Assembly (NCBI RefSeq): GCF_001693485.1
Contig: NZ_MAXC01000043.1
Coordinates: 496,001 to 560,000 of the forward strand
DNA length: 64,000 nucleotides
Reading direction: 5' to 3'
Source of the DNA: Bradyrhizobium sp. LMTR 3
GTDB lineage: Bacteria > Pseudomonadota > Alphaproteobacteria > Rhizobiales > Xanthobacteraceae
The position numbers and the translations under genes were made by a program. Below are positions 12,199 to 20,333 of this stretch, in pieces (within the stretch, counting starts at the first letter, position 1; each line of letters begins with the position of its first letter). Under the pieces are notes generated by a model. It made no database searches. It was not told the origin of the DNA and saw nothing but the letters and a program-made list of their open reading frames with translations.

Positions 12199-13317
12199 CT
12201 ACGCCGCGGTGTCCACCTTCAACACACCTCGCCGGATCTGATCCTCCTCGATCGATTCGAACAGCGCCTTGAAGTTGCCCTCACCAAAGCCGTCATCGCC
12301 CTTGCGCTGGATGAATTCGAAGAAGATCGGCCCGATCGCGTTCGCGGAAAAGATCTGCAAGAGCACCTTGGTGTGGCCACCGTCGACCACGCCCTCGCCG
12401 TCAATGAGAATGCCGTCACGCTGCAGTCGGGCGACATCCTCACCGTGCTGCGGCAGGCGCGCGTCGATCTTCTCGAAATAGGTATCCGGCGGCGACGGCA
12501 TGAACGGCAATCCGGCCTCGCGCAGCGTCTCGACGGTGCGGTAGATGTCCCGCGCGCCGCAGGCGATGTGCTGGATGCCCTCGCCGCGATAGATGTTGAG
12601 ATATTCCTCGATCTGTCCGGAGTCACCGGCATCCTCGTTGATCGGGATCCGGATCTTGCCGTCCGGGCTGGTCAGCGCACGCGAGAACAGGCCGGACGCG
12701 CGGCCCTCGATGTCGAAGAAGCGAATCTGGCGGAAGTTGAACAGCTTTTCGTAGAAGCCGGTCCAGACGTCCATGCGGCCGCGATGGACGTTGTGGGTGA
12801 GGTGATCGATGTAATAGAGCCCGGCGCCGGCGGGTCGAGGATCGCGCGCACCCAGCCATTCGAACTCCAGATCATAGGCCGATCCCTTGGCGCCATAACG
12901 ATCGACGAAATAGAGCAGGCTGCCGCCGATGCCCTTGATGGCGGGAACGTCGAGCGTCTTCTGAGCGGACGAAACATCAGCCGGCTCCGCGCCGAGCGAG
13001 AGCGCGCGCTCGTAGGCCTGCCTGGCGTCGACCACGCGAAACGCCATCGACGGCGCGCAAGGCCCATGCGCGGCAACGAAGCCATGGCCATGGGTGCCCG
13101 GCTCCTCGTTGACGAGATAGTTGATGTCACCCTGGCGATAGACCGTGATCTTCTTGGTCTTGTGGCGGGCGACAGGCGCATAGCCCATCAGCTTGAACAG
13201 CGCGTGCAGCTCTTCCGGGCTCGGATGCGCATACTCGACGAACTCGAAACCGTCGGTGCCCATCGGATTGTCGGCGCTGATGGTGGCGGCCGGCGCATCG
13301 TGCGGAAACGGACCCAT
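12199..13317 (-). CDS. hpd: 4-hydroxyphenylpyruvate dioxygenase
   Basis: Fe(II)-dependent dioxygenase of 372 residues that turns 4-hydroxyphenylpyruvate and O2 into homogentisate and CO2, the entry step of tyrosine breakdown. Two vicinal-oxygen-chelate halves are present. The three iron ligands fall in DHLTHNV (His), IQHIACG (His) and IFFEFIQRKGDDGFG (Glu), the last with the C-terminal helix GNFKALFESIE typical of the family. The ATG at 13317 is preceded by CGGGAG. It is divergent from an Lrp/AsnC gene; a perfect 16-bp palindrome lies 16 bp upstream of the start codon. The downstream enzymes hmgA and fahA are 2-4 kb away in a separate unit. Confidence 0.96.
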   Translation of the reverse strand: MGPFPHDAPAATISADNPMGTDGFEFVEYAHPSPEELHALFKLMGYAPVARHKTKKITVYRQGDINYLVNEEPGTHGHGFVAAHGPCAPSMAFRVVDARQAYERALSLGAEPADVSSAQKTLDVPAIKGIGGSLLYFVDRYGAKGSAYDLEFEWLGARDPRPAGAGLYYIDHLTHNVHRGRMDVWTGFYEKLFNFRQIRFFDIEGRASGLFSRALTSPDGKIRIPINEDAGDSGQIEEYLNIYRGEGIQHIACGARDIYRTVETLREAGLPFMPSPPDTYFEKIDARLPQHGEDVARLQRDGILIDGEGVVDGGHTKVLLQIFSANAIGPIFFEFIQRKGDDGFGEGNFKALFESIEEDQIRRGVLKVDTAA

Positions 13318-13333
13318 GGCTAAACTCCCGTAA

Positions 13334-13349
13334 ATTGATCTAGATCAAT
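13334..13349. promoter_or_regulatory. Perfect palindrome ATTGATCTAGATCAAT, FNR/FixK-like box
   Basis: A perfect 16-bp inverted repeat whose core TTGATCTAGATCAA fits the FNR/FixK consensus TTGAT-N4-ATCAA exactly. It is 16 bp upstream of the hpd ATG and just ahead of its ribosome site, and about 90 bp upstream of the Lrp/AsnC start. That position fits repression of hpd and/or activation of the regulator; a TATAGT -10-like hexamer for the regulator is at 13398-13403. An Lrp-type operator is the alternative. Confidence 0.65.
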
Positions 13350-13439
13350 ATCGGGCGAAATGGGTGCAAAGTGCATGCAAACAGCCCCGCGTTAGGCTAT
13401 AGTGACGCACACATCGTGCATAGAATGGCCGCTTTACGC

Positions 13440-13904
13440 ATGATCTCGGTAGACGCCTTCGACCTCAAAATACTGGCCGCGCTGCAGGACGACGGCCGGC
13501 TGACCAACCAGCAACTCGCCGACCTCGTCGGCCTGTCCGCCTCGCAATGCTCGCGGCGGCGGATGCGGCTCGAGGAGGAAAAGGTGATCGCCGGCTACCA
13601 CGCCGACCTCGCCGGCGAGGCGCTCGGCTTCAACCTCATCGCCTTCGTTCACATTACGCTGGCGACGCATTCGCCCGACAACGCCAAGAAATTCCGCGCA
13701 CTGGTCAACCGCGTCGACGATATCCAGGAGGCCTATTCGCTCACGGGCGACGCCGACTACGTACTGAAAGTGGTGCTGCGCGACTTGAAGGACCTCTCCG
13801 ATCTCGTCAACAACGTGCTGATGCCGCATCAGAGCGTCGCGCACGTCCGCTCGTCGGTCGTGCTGGACCGGCTGAAGGAGAGCTCGAGGCTGCCGTTGAA
13901 GTGA
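13440..13904 (+). CDS. Lrp/AsnC family transcriptional regulator
   Basis: DNA-binding regulator of 154 residues with an N-terminal AsnC helix-turn-helix (DDGRLTNQQLADLVGL then SASQCSRRRMRLEEE) and a C-terminal RAM ligand-binding/oligomerisation domain (AYSLTGDADYVLKVVLRDL). The start ATG at 13440 (MISVDAFDLKIL) is chosen because it begins right at the conserved domain; ATG 13425 would add five residues, and neither has a clear ribosome site. It is divergent from hpd, so it very likely senses tyrosine, phenylalanine or a related metabolite and controls hpd. The shared upstream region holds a perfect palindrome (13334-13349) and a TGCATGCA element (13372-13379). Confidence 0.9.
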   Translation: MISVDAFDLKILAALQDDGRLTNQQLADLVGLSASQCSRRRMRLEEEKVIAGYHADLAGEALGFNLIAFVHITLATHSPDNAKKFRALVNRVDDIQEAYSLTGDADYVLKVVLRDLKDLSDLVNNVLMPHQSVAHVRSSVVLDRLKESSRLPLK

Positions 13905-14014
13905 AGCGGTTGGATGAGGCACTGGGGCCGCATGGCCCAAATCGAGGGAAATTCGTCATTCGCGTTCCCGATCCCATTTGCGATGATCTGTAAGAATCAC
14001 CCCACGAGACCGCC

Positions 14015-14326
14015 ATGGCGCTGCAACTCCGACCGAACTGCGAATATTGCGACAAGGACCTGCCGCCGAATGCGATCGACGCGCGGATCTGTTCTTACGA
14101 ATGCACGTTCTGCGCGGATTGCGTCGAGACCAACCTGCATAATGTCTGCCCGAACTGCGGCGGCGGCTTTGAGCGGCGGCCGATCCGGCCCGCGACCGAG
14201 CGACGGCCGGGCGTGTGCGTGACGAAACATCCGCCGTCGGACAAGCGGGTGCATTTGAAGTATCCGCTGGAAGATATCGCGGCGCATTGCGCGCGGCTGC
14301 GGGATATTCCGCCGCAGGAGCGGTGA
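14015..14326 (+). CDS. DUF1272 family Cys-rich protein
   Basis: Protein of 103 residues starting MALQLRPNCEYCDKDL. The N-terminal half carries CEYC, C-x3-CTFCADC and CPNCGGGFERRP, a zinc-ribbon-like arrangement that defines DUF1272. The C-terminal half has no recognisable motif. Function is unknown; a zinc-binding structural or regulatory role is inferred. The ATG at 14015 follows GAGACCGCC. It sits alone between the Lrp gene and a palindromic repeat, convergent with fahA. Confidence 0.85.
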   Translation: MALQLRPNCEYCDKDLPPNAIDARICSYECTFCADCVETNLHNVCPNCGGGFERRPIRPATERRPGVCVTKHPPSDKRVHLKYPLEDIAAHCARLRDIPPQER

Positions 14327-14350
14327 ACCATCCGCGTCATTGCGAAGTTG

Positions 14351-14441
14351 CGTAGGGTGGGCAAAGCGAAGCGTGCCCACCACTAGATCCGCATCGGGAT
14401 AGGTGGTGGGCACGGCGCTACGCGCCTTTGCCCACCCTACG
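14351..14441. repeat. Palindromic repeat (CGTAGGGTGGGCAAA type)
   Basis: CGTAGGGTGGGCAAAG at the left end is mirrored by CTTTGCCCACCCTACG at the right, with an inner GTGCCCACC/GGTGGGCAC arm. A second copy is at 53707-53797. It fills the gap between the convergent DUF1272 and fahA genes. Confidence 0.88.
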
Positions 14442-14456
14442 GCCTCACAATGACGG

Positions 14457-15728
14457 CTACCCCGCCGCCAAAATCGTCCCCTCGACCTCGCCAAAGCCGA
14501 CGCGATAGCCGTTGCCCTGGCACCAGCCGCGCATCACGAGTGAGTCGCCATCTTCCAGGAACGAGCGCTTCACGCCCTCGGCCAGCTCGACCGGCTCGGT
14601 GCCGTTCCAGCTTATCTCCAACAGGCTGCCGCGCTGGTCCTTCGCCGGACCGGAGATGGTGCCGCTCCCCAAGAGATCGCCGACATTCATGGCACAGCCT
14701 GAAGACGCATGGTGCACGAGCTGCTGCACCGACGACCAGTACATGTATTTGAAATTGGTGCGGCTGATATTTTTCGGCGCGTTCATCGGCGCGGCGCGCA
14801 AGTCCACCTCCAGCGCCATGTCGTAATTGTTCGGCTGCGCCTGCTGCAAGTACGGCAGCGGCTTCGGATCCTGCACAGGGCCGTTGAGGCGGAACGGCTC
14901 CAGCGCCTCGCGCGTCACCACCCACGGGCTGATCGAAGTCGCGAACACCTTGGCCTGGAACGGGCCGAGCGGGACATATTCCCACTGCTGGATGTCGCGC
15001 GCGCTCCAGTCGTTGAGGATGACGAAACCGAAGATCATCTCTTCGGCCTGCTTCTCGGTGAGCATTTCGCCCATCACCGATGGCTGGCCGACCACCACGC
15101 CCATTTCGAGTTCGAAATCGAGCCGCTTGCAGGGGCCGAAACTCGGCATGTCGGCGGTCGGCGGCTTCAATTGGCCGCGCGGCCGGCGCACCGGCGTGCC
15201 GCTGACCACGACGGTCGAAGCGCGGCCGTTATAGCCGATCGGCATGTGCAGCCAGTTCGGCTGTAGCGCATTGTCCTTGCCGCGGAACATCACGCCGACA
15301 TTGGTGGCGTGCTCCTTGGACGAATAGAAATCGGTGTAGCCGGAGACCGCGAACGGCATGTGCAGCTTCACGTCCGCCATCGGCACCAGCGCGCGCCTGC
15401 GCAAGGCTTCGTTGTCGCGCAGCTCCGGATAGTCGTGCCGCAAAAGCTCGCTGATCCGCGCCCGCGTGCTCGACCAGACCTTTGGCCCCAGCGCCATGAA
15501 CGCATTGAGCTGCGGCGCGGCGAACACCGCCGGCTCGACCACATCAAACCGGCAGTCCTGGGCGAGCTGCCAGAGATCGAGCACGTAGTCACCGATCGCT
15601 ACTCCAACCCGCGGGGCGAGCCCGTTCTTGGCGGAGAACACGCCGTAAGGGAGATTCTGGATCGGGAAATGGGAATTGGGCGCGACGGGGATGAAGGAGC
15701 GGAGTTTGGGATCGTTGGGGTGGGGCAT
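14457..15728 (-). CDS. fahA: Fumarylacetoacetase
   Basis: Last enzyme of the homogentisate pathway, hydrolysing fumarylacetoacetate to fumarate and acetoacetate. The 423-residue length equals the eukaryote-type full enzyme, with an N-terminal SH3-like domain (about 1-115) and the FAH catalytic fold. Landmarks are YTDFYSSKEHATNVG (active-site Asp, Tyr and His), DFELEMGVVVG (metal-binding Glu residues), LNDWSARDIQ and LGSGTISGPAKDQRGSLLE. The ATG at 15728 follows GGGAAACCC. It is the last gene of the hmgA transcription direction, separated from hmgA by a 160-bp palindromic repeat. A maleylacetoacetate isomerase gene, needed just before this step, is not in the window. Confidence 0.96.
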   Translation of the reverse strand: MPHPNDPKLRSFIPVAPNSHFPIQNLPYGVFSAKNGLAPRVGVAIGDYVLDLWQLAQDCRFDVVEPAVFAAPQLNAFMALGPKVWSSTRARISELLRHDYPELRDNEALRRRALVPMADVKLHMPFAVSGYTDFYSSKEHATNVGVMFRGKDNALQPNWLHMPIGYNGRASTVVVSGTPVRRPRGQLKPPTADMPSFGPCKRLDFELEMGVVVGQPSVMGEMLTEKQAEEMIFGFVILNDWSARDIQQWEYVPLGPFQAKVFATSISPWVVTREALEPFRLNGPVQDPKPLPYLQQAQPNNYDMALEVDLRAAPMNAPKNISRTNFKYMYWSSVQQLVHHASSGCAMNVGDLLGSGTISGPAKDQRGSLLEISWNGTEPVELAEGVKRSFLEDGDSLVMRGWCQGNGYRVGFGEVEGTILAAG

Positions 15729-15770
15729 GGGTTTCCCGATGGGCTTGGATATCGCGAAGGCGCTTTTTTC

Positions 15771-15932
15771 ACCCTCCCCTGGAGGGGGAGGGTCGGCTCA
15801 TATTGAGCGCAGCGAAATATGAGGCGGGGTGGGGTGATCTCTCCACTCGGGCACTGTTGGACGTGGAGAGACCGTCACCCCGCCCCGCCGCGCGTTTCAC
15901 GCGCGTCGACCCTCCCCCTCCAGGGGAGGGTG
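15771..15932. repeat. Long palindromic mosaic repeat (CCCTCC..GGAGGG family)
   Basis: Imperfect inverted repeat with CACCCTCCCCTGGAGG at the left and CTCCAGGGGAGGGTG at the right; the inner arm GGGGTGATCTCTCCAC pairs with GTGGAGAGACCGTCACCCC. Same family as 6785-6947. It lies inside the hmgA-fahA gene pair and may attenuate or stabilise the transcript. Confidence 0.88.
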
Positions 15933-15935
15933 AGA

Positions 15936-17282
15936 TCACGGCTTGTTCGGATCGAACCGCTTCTCTAGTCCCTTCCAGCAATCGGCGTAGTCGTCCTGCA
16001 GCGTCGCCGACGTCCCCGCGTGCTGGGTCACCCGCTGCGGAAAGCGCGTTTCGAACATGAAGGCCATGGTGCCGGTCAGCTTTACCGGCTTCAGCTCGCC
16101 ATTGCTGGCGTGATCGAAGGCTTCGCGGTCGGGACCGTGCGGCAGCATCATGTTGTGCAGCGAGATTCCGCCCGGAACAAAACCCTGCGGCTTGGCATCG
16201 TAGACGCCGTAGATCAGCCCCATGAACTCACTCATGATGTTCATATGATACCAGGGCGGGCGGAAGGTATTTTCGGCGACCGCCCAGCGCTCCGGGAAGA
16301 TCACGAAGTCGATATTCGCGGTGCCTGCGGTCTCCGACGGCGAGGTCAGCACCGTGAAGATCGAGGGGTCGGGATGGTCGAAGCCGATGGCGCCGACTGG
16401 CGAGAAGGTGCGCAGATCGTATTTGTAGGGCGCGTAATTGCCGTGCCACGCCACCACGTCGATCGGCGAATGCGGCAGCGTCGTCTTGAACAGCGAGCCG
16501 CCCCATTTCACGTAGAGCTCGGTCAGCGTGTCCTTGTCCTCATAGCTGGCGACCGGCGTGAGGAAGTCGCGCGAATTGGCGAGGCAGTTGGCGCCGATCG
16601 GCCCGCGCTCCGGCAGCGTGAAGGCGCCGCCGTAGTTCTCGCAGAGATAGCCGCGCGCAGGTCCATTCGGAATCTCCACCCGGAATTTCACGCCGCGCGG
16701 GATCACCGCAATCTCGCCCGGCTCGATATCGATACGGCCGAACTCGGTGACGAGGCGCAAATTGCCCTGCTGCGCCACGAACATCATCTCGCCATCGGCA
16801 TTGTAGAAATGCTGATCGACCATTGACTTGGTGATGAGATAGACGTGCGCGGCCATGCCGGCCTGCGTATTGGCGTCGCCCGCCGTCGTCATGGTCTGCA
16901 CGCCCTGCAGGAAAGTCTTGTCTTCCTTTGGGATCGGGGCCGGATCCCAGCGCAGTTGCGCGATCGGCAAGTCATATTCGTGACACGGCGCGGTGCGCCA
17001 CAGTCCGGCATCAACTTTCGCAAAGCGGCCCGAATGCTTCACCGACGGGCGGATGCGATAGAGCCAGGAGCGCTCATTGCTGCCGCGCGGCGCGGTGAAG
17101 GGCGAGCCGGAGAGCTGTTCGGCGTAGAGCCCGTAAGCGCAGCGCTGCGGCGAATTGCGCCCCATCGGCAGCGCACCGGGCAGCGCCTCGGTCTCAAAGC
17201 TGTTGCCGAAACCGGACATATAGCCCGGCGTCAGTTGTGCGCTGCTGCGAACGATCTGATCAGGCGAGGTATTGATATTCAT
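15936..17282 (-). CDS. hmgA: Homogentisate 1,2-dioxygenase
   Basis: Opens the aromatic ring of homogentisate to maleylacetoacetate using Fe(II) and O2. The 448-residue protein begins with the family-typical TPGYMSGFGNSFETEALPGALP and QRCAYGLYAEQLSGSPF stretches. The C-terminal half bears the iron site in PPWYHMNIMSEFMGLIYG (His, Glu) and GISLHNMMLPHGPD (His). The ATG at 17282 sits behind an AAGGAGGAGGA ribosome site and only 3 bp after the stop of the MBL-fold gene, so translation is probably coupled. It is part of the FAD hydroxylase-DUF2783-MBL-hmgA-fahA unit. Confidence 0.97.
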   Translation of the reverse strand: MNINTSPDQIVRSSAQLTPGYMSGFGNSFETEALPGALPMGRNSPQRCAYGLYAEQLSGSPFTAPRGSNERSWLYRIRPSVKHSGRFAKVDAGLWRTAPCHEYDLPIAQLRWDPAPIPKEDKTFLQGVQTMTTAGDANTQAGMAAHVYLITKSMVDQHFYNADGEMMFVAQQGNLRLVTEFGRIDIEPGEIAVIPRGVKFRVEIPNGPARGYLCENYGGAFTLPERGPIGANCLANSRDFLTPVASYEDKDTLTELYVKWGGSLFKTTLPHSPIDVVAWHGNYAPYKYDLRTFSPVGAIGFDHPDPSIFTVLTSPSETAGTANIDFVIFPERWAVAENTFRPPWYHMNIMSEFMGLIYGVYDAKPQGFVPGGISLHNMMLPHGPDREAFDHASNGELKPVKLTGTMAFMFETRFPQRVTQHAGTSATLQDDYADCWKGLEKRFDPNKP

Positions 17283-17285
17283 GGT

Positions 17286-18242
17286 CTATCCTCCTCCTTG
17301 CAGGGCGGCCCACATTTCCTGGTCGCGCTTGTCGGTCCAGATCACGGGATCATCTATTCCCGAAGCCTCGTCGAACGCGCGCGAGACGTTGAACGGCAGG
17401 CAGTGCTCGTAAATGGCGAAGCTGGAAAATTTTGGATCCATCACCTCGCGCGTCGCGGCAAAGGTCTCTTTCAGCGTTCGGCCCCTGGCCACCGAGCTTT
17501 CCGCGGCGCCATAGAGCGTCGTGACGAAGTCGCGCGTCATCGCGATCGCGTCGCGCCCGGTTGAAAGTCCCTTCAGCGCGTCGCCACGGCCCGGCGCGAT
17601 CGCCTTCGGATTGAAGGCGCGAATTTCATTCAGCGTCATCGGCCATTCACGCAAATGCGCATCGCCGCAATAGCAGGCCGAGTGATATTCGATGAGGTCG
17701 CCGGAGAACATCACCTCGGCATCCGGCACCCAGGCCACGATATCGCCCGACGTATGCCCGGCGCCGAGCTGCATCAAGCGCACCTCGCGTTTTCCCAAGT
17801 AAATCGACATCTCGCCTTCAAAGGTCAGCGTCGGCCAGGTCAGCCCGGGAATGCTCTGCGCATCCTGAAACAGGCGGGGAAAACGGCCGTATTCGGAATC
17901 CCAATCCTGCTGGCCGCGCTCCTCGATCAGCCGGTAGGTTTCGGCCGACGCCACGATGCCCTGCGCCTTGTAGGCGGAGGCGCCGAGCACGCGGACGGCG
18001 TGATAATGCGACAGCACGACATACTTGATCGGCTTGTCGGTGACGGTGCGTACCCGCTCGATCACCTTGTTGGCCATCGCCGGCGTCGCCTGGGCATCGA
18101 ACACCAGGCAGCCGTCGTCGCCAACGATGATCGCGGAATTCGGGTCTCCCTCGGCGGTGAACGCGTAAAGATCGGTGCCGATTTCGGAAAAGGTGATCTT
18201 CTTCTCCGCCAGATCGGTGGTGGACGCAAAACCTTTAGCCAT
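17286..18242 (-). CDS. MBL-fold protein of the homogentisate cluster, altered HxHxDH motif
   Basis: Metallo-beta-lactamase-fold protein of 318 residues. The first metal motif reads SHYHAVRVLG (His79, His81), so the usual Asp and third His of HxHxDH are Val83 and Arg84. The later motifs GAGHTSGDIVAW (His) and FSGDLIEYH (Asp) are kept. The loss should remove most of the second zinc site; a mono-metal hydrolase or a binding protein is possible. The ATG at 18242 follows AGGAATCG; a TTG directly upstream would add one residue. It is located between DUF2783 and hmgA. A role such as thioester or lactone hydrolysis in aromatic acid breakdown is inferred only. Confidence 0.85.
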   Translation of the reverse strand: MAKGFASTTDLAEKKITFSEIGTDLYAFTAEGDPNSAIIVGDDGCLVFDAQATPAMANKVIERVRTVTDKPIKYVVLSHYHAVRVLGASAYKAQGIVASAETYRLIEERGQQDWDSEYGRFPRLFQDAQSIPGLTWPTLTFEGEMSIYLGKREVRLMQLGAGHTSGDIVAWVPDAEVMFSGDLIEYHSACYCGDAHLREWPMTLNEIRAFNPKAIAPGRGDALKGLSTGRDAIAMTRDFVTTLYGAAESSVARGRTLKETFAATREVMDPKFSSFAIYEHCLPFNVSRAFDEASGIDDPVIWTDKRDQEMWAALQGGG

Positions 18243-18278
18243 CAATTCGATTCCTGACTTCGTTTGAGACGCGAATTA

Positions 18279-18509
18279 CTATTGCTGTTGCTGCTGCTGT
18301 TGCTGCTGGCTCGCATCGAGCATCCGCCGAGCGGCGAGCGCAATCGCCTCCTTCAGCACATCGAGGTCGCCGATGTGATTGGCGAGGATGAGAACCAGTG
18401 CCGCATCGAGATCGGCGCTTTGCTCGTCGTTCAGTCCACGATGCGCCTCGACGATGGCGCGGAACGCGTCATCAGGCTTGGCAAAGTTCGAACTGGTCGA
18501 TAGCGCCAT
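18279..18509 (-). CDS. DUF2783 family small protein with C-terminal poly-Gln
   Basis: Protein of 76 residues, MALSTSSNFAKPDDAFR..., mostly helical, recognised as DUF2783, a family found beside FAD-dependent aromatic hydroxylases. It ends in an uninterrupted run of about nine Gln coded by mixed CAG/CAA repeats (18279-18308), an unusual tract for a bacterial protein and prone to slippage. The ATG at 18509 lies 9 bp after the FAD hydroxylase stop, so it is in the same operon. Function is unknown; an accessory or chaperone role for the hydroxylase is a guess from position. Confidence 0.75.
   Translation of the reverse strand: MALSTSSNFAKPDDAFRAIVEAHRGLNDEQSADLDAALVLILANHIGDLDVLKEAIALAARRMLDASQQQQQQQQQ
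18281..18308. repeat. CAG/CAA trinucleotide tract
   Basis: A near-perfect TTG/CTG trinucleotide run on the + strand (TTGCTGTTGCTGCTGCTGTT...) that encodes the poly-Gln tail of the DUF2783 protein on the - strand. It is a potential hypervariable site. Confidence 0.8.
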
Positions 18510-18518
18510 GACGAAACC

Positions 18519-20132
18519 TCAGTTGTGACCGGCGGCACGCGCGAGCGCGGCGTCGAGTGTCGCCCGGGTCGGATGCCGAAAGCGCGCCGCGACGTAGCCA
18601 TCGGGACGCAACAGATAGGTCGTGCCGGGCTCGGCGTCGTAGCGACTGGCGGCAAGACCAGCAGAATCGGCAAGGCCACCCAGGCCGCCGACCTGGATAG
18701 TGCCCAATCCTTCCGGCAGCTCCGGCGCAGCACCATTGCTAAACTCCAGCAGCGTGAACCCGGTTCCCGCCCCGATGAAAGCATCGGTGAGATACATCGG
18801 TTCGCCGCTCCGGCCTGCAACGGGCGCATCCGGCATCGACGCGCCGGGACGCGGGCCGCCGCGCCAGGAATCGCTATCGGCGGTCGAAAGCGGCGTTTCG
18901 TAGATCGAGGGCGTCGAGAGACGCCCCGCATTCACCATGCGCTTGCCGAACTCGGTTTCCCTGGCGAGCGATAGCACCGCCTTGCGCAGCCGCGCCTCCT
19001 GGTGGGAGTTGGGCGCCATGAAATCGGTCGAGCGGGTGGATTCGCGGATGTTCTCGTCGGCCGCGGCGCTGCGCTCGATGTGGTAGCTCTCGAGCAGCGC
19101 CTCGGGTGAGATGCCCTTCAGCACGCGATCGAGCTTCCACGCCAGGTTCTCGGCATCCTCGAGCCCGGAATTGGCGCCGCGCGCGCCGAACGGCGAGACC
19201 TGATGCGCGGCGTCGCCGGCAAAGATCACTCGGCCATGGATGAACTTGTTCATCCGCCGGCACTGGAATTTGTAGAGCGAGATCCATTCAAAATCGAACT
19301 TGTCGTGGCCGAGCATGCGCGCGATGCGAGGCCGCACGTTCTCCGGCAGCTTTTCTACCGCTGGATCAGCGAAGCGATTGAGCTGCAGGTCGATCCGCCA
19401 GATATCATCGGGCTGCTTGTGCAGGAGCGCGGAGCGCCCGGCGTGGAACGGCGGATCGAACCAGAACCAGCGCTCGGTCGGAAATGCCGCGGTCATCTTG
19501 ACGTCGGCGATCAGGAACTGGTCTTCGAACACCTGACCCGCAAACTCCGCTCCCACCATTTGCCGTAGCGAGGATCGGGCGCCGTCGCAGCCGACGACAT
19601 ATTGCGCCGCCAGCCGATAGGGGCCGTCCGGCGTCTGGATCGTCAGCACCACATGGTCGTTGTGCGGCTCGAGCCCGGTCACCTTGTTGCGCCAGCGCAG
19701 ATCGATCTCGGGGAGTTCCTCGACACGATCGACCAGATAGGCCTCGGCGTAGAATTGCTGCAGGTTGATAAAGGCGGGCCGCTTGTGGCCCTCCTCGGGC
19801 AGCAGGTTGAACTGATAGAGCTGGGAGTCGCCGTGAAAGATTTTGCCGACGCTCCACACCACGCCCTTGTCGACCATGCGCTGGCCGATGCCGAGCCGGT
19901 CCCAGAATTCCAGCGAGCGTTTGGAGAAGCAGATCGCCCGCGAGCCCTCGCCGATCCGGTCAGCGTCGTCGAGCAGCACGACCGCTTGCCCGCGCTGCGC
20001 CAGATCGATCGCCAGCGACAACCCTACCGGACCTGCGCCGACCACGACGATCGCGTGCTCGGCCACGTTCGCACCCGCACGATCCTGGTCGGAGTGGCGA
20101 CGATAGCCGAATTGGGTCTTAGTCAGCGCCAT
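18519..20132 (-). CDS. FAD-dependent aromatic hydroxylase (MhpA/PHBH-like)
   Basis: Class A flavin monooxygenase of about 537 residues. The FAD dinucleotide fold is IVVVGAGPVGLSLAIDLAQRG (roughly residues 28-48), the DG motif is VVGCDGARSSLRQMVG, and the second FAD motif is VIFAGDAAHQVSPFGARG followed by NSGLEDAENLAWKL. A thioredoxin-like C-terminal domain (from about residue 400) is as in 3-(3-hydroxyphenyl)propionate and phenol hydroxylases. In this cluster a plausible job is hydroxylating a meta-hydroxyphenyl acid towards homogentisate; that is inference. The ATG at 20132 is used; a TTG at 20141 is possible. It heads the hmgA operon and is divergent from a MarR gene. Confidence 0.9.
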   Translation of the reverse strand: MALTKTQFGYRRHSDQDRAGANVAEHAIVVVGAGPVGLSLAIDLAQRGQAVVLLDDADRIGEGSRAICFSKRSLEFWDRLGIGQRMVDKGVVWSVGKIFHGDSQLYQFNLLPEEGHKRPAFINLQQFYAEAYLVDRVEELPEIDLRWRNKVTGLEPHNDHVVLTIQTPDGPYRLAAQYVVGCDGARSSLRQMVGAEFAGQVFEDQFLIADVKMTAAFPTERWFWFDPPFHAGRSALLHKQPDDIWRIDLQLNRFADPAVEKLPENVRPRIARMLGHDKFDFEWISLYKFQCRRMNKFIHGRVIFAGDAAHQVSPFGARGANSGLEDAENLAWKLDRVLKGISPEALLESYHIERSAAADENIRESTRSTDFMAPNSHQEARLRKAVLSLARETEFGKRMVNAGRLSTPSIYETPLSTADSDSWRGGPRPGASMPDAPVAGRSGEPMYLTDAFIGAGTGFTLLEFSNGAAPELPEGLGTIQVGGLGGLADSAGLAASRYDAEPGTTYLLRPDGYVAARFRHPTRATLDAALARAAGHN

Positions 20133-20168
20133 GCGGGTCAACCACGTGACTAGAGATCTTGTGTCGAC

Positions 20169-20237
20169 GCGTTTTCTTCACGCGAACCGGTATCCACCCC
20201 CGGATCACGTCCGAGGGCATGCTTCGCTCGAAAACGC
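20169..20237. repeat. Dispersed intergenic repeat with GCGTTTTC/GAAAACGC ends
   Basis: GCGTTTTC at the left and GAAAACGC at the right enclose GAACCGGTATCCACC. The same GGTATCCAC core with different ends occurs at 39590-39663, so both belong to a common dispersed family. It lies between the FAD hydroxylase and MarR genes. Confidence 0.6.
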
Positions 20238-20248
20238 TATAGCTAGCG

Positions 20249-20283
20249 ACCTGCAACCCTGCTAAATTAGTCGCACCTGCAAC
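20249..20283. promoter_or_regulatory. Direct repeats ACCTGCAAC, possible MarR operator
   Basis: ACCTGCAAC occurs at 20249-20257 and again at 20275-20283, 26 bp apart, between the divergent FAD hydroxylase and MarR genes. The spacing places both on nearly the same face of the helix if one allows about 10.4 bp per turn (2.5 turns is the less ideal reading). Proposed as an operator from its position only. Confidence 0.35.
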
Positions 20284-20333
20284 TATCTTAAACCCCCGGC
20301 CGGGGCCGGCGTCAACTCAAATCGAGGCGATTC

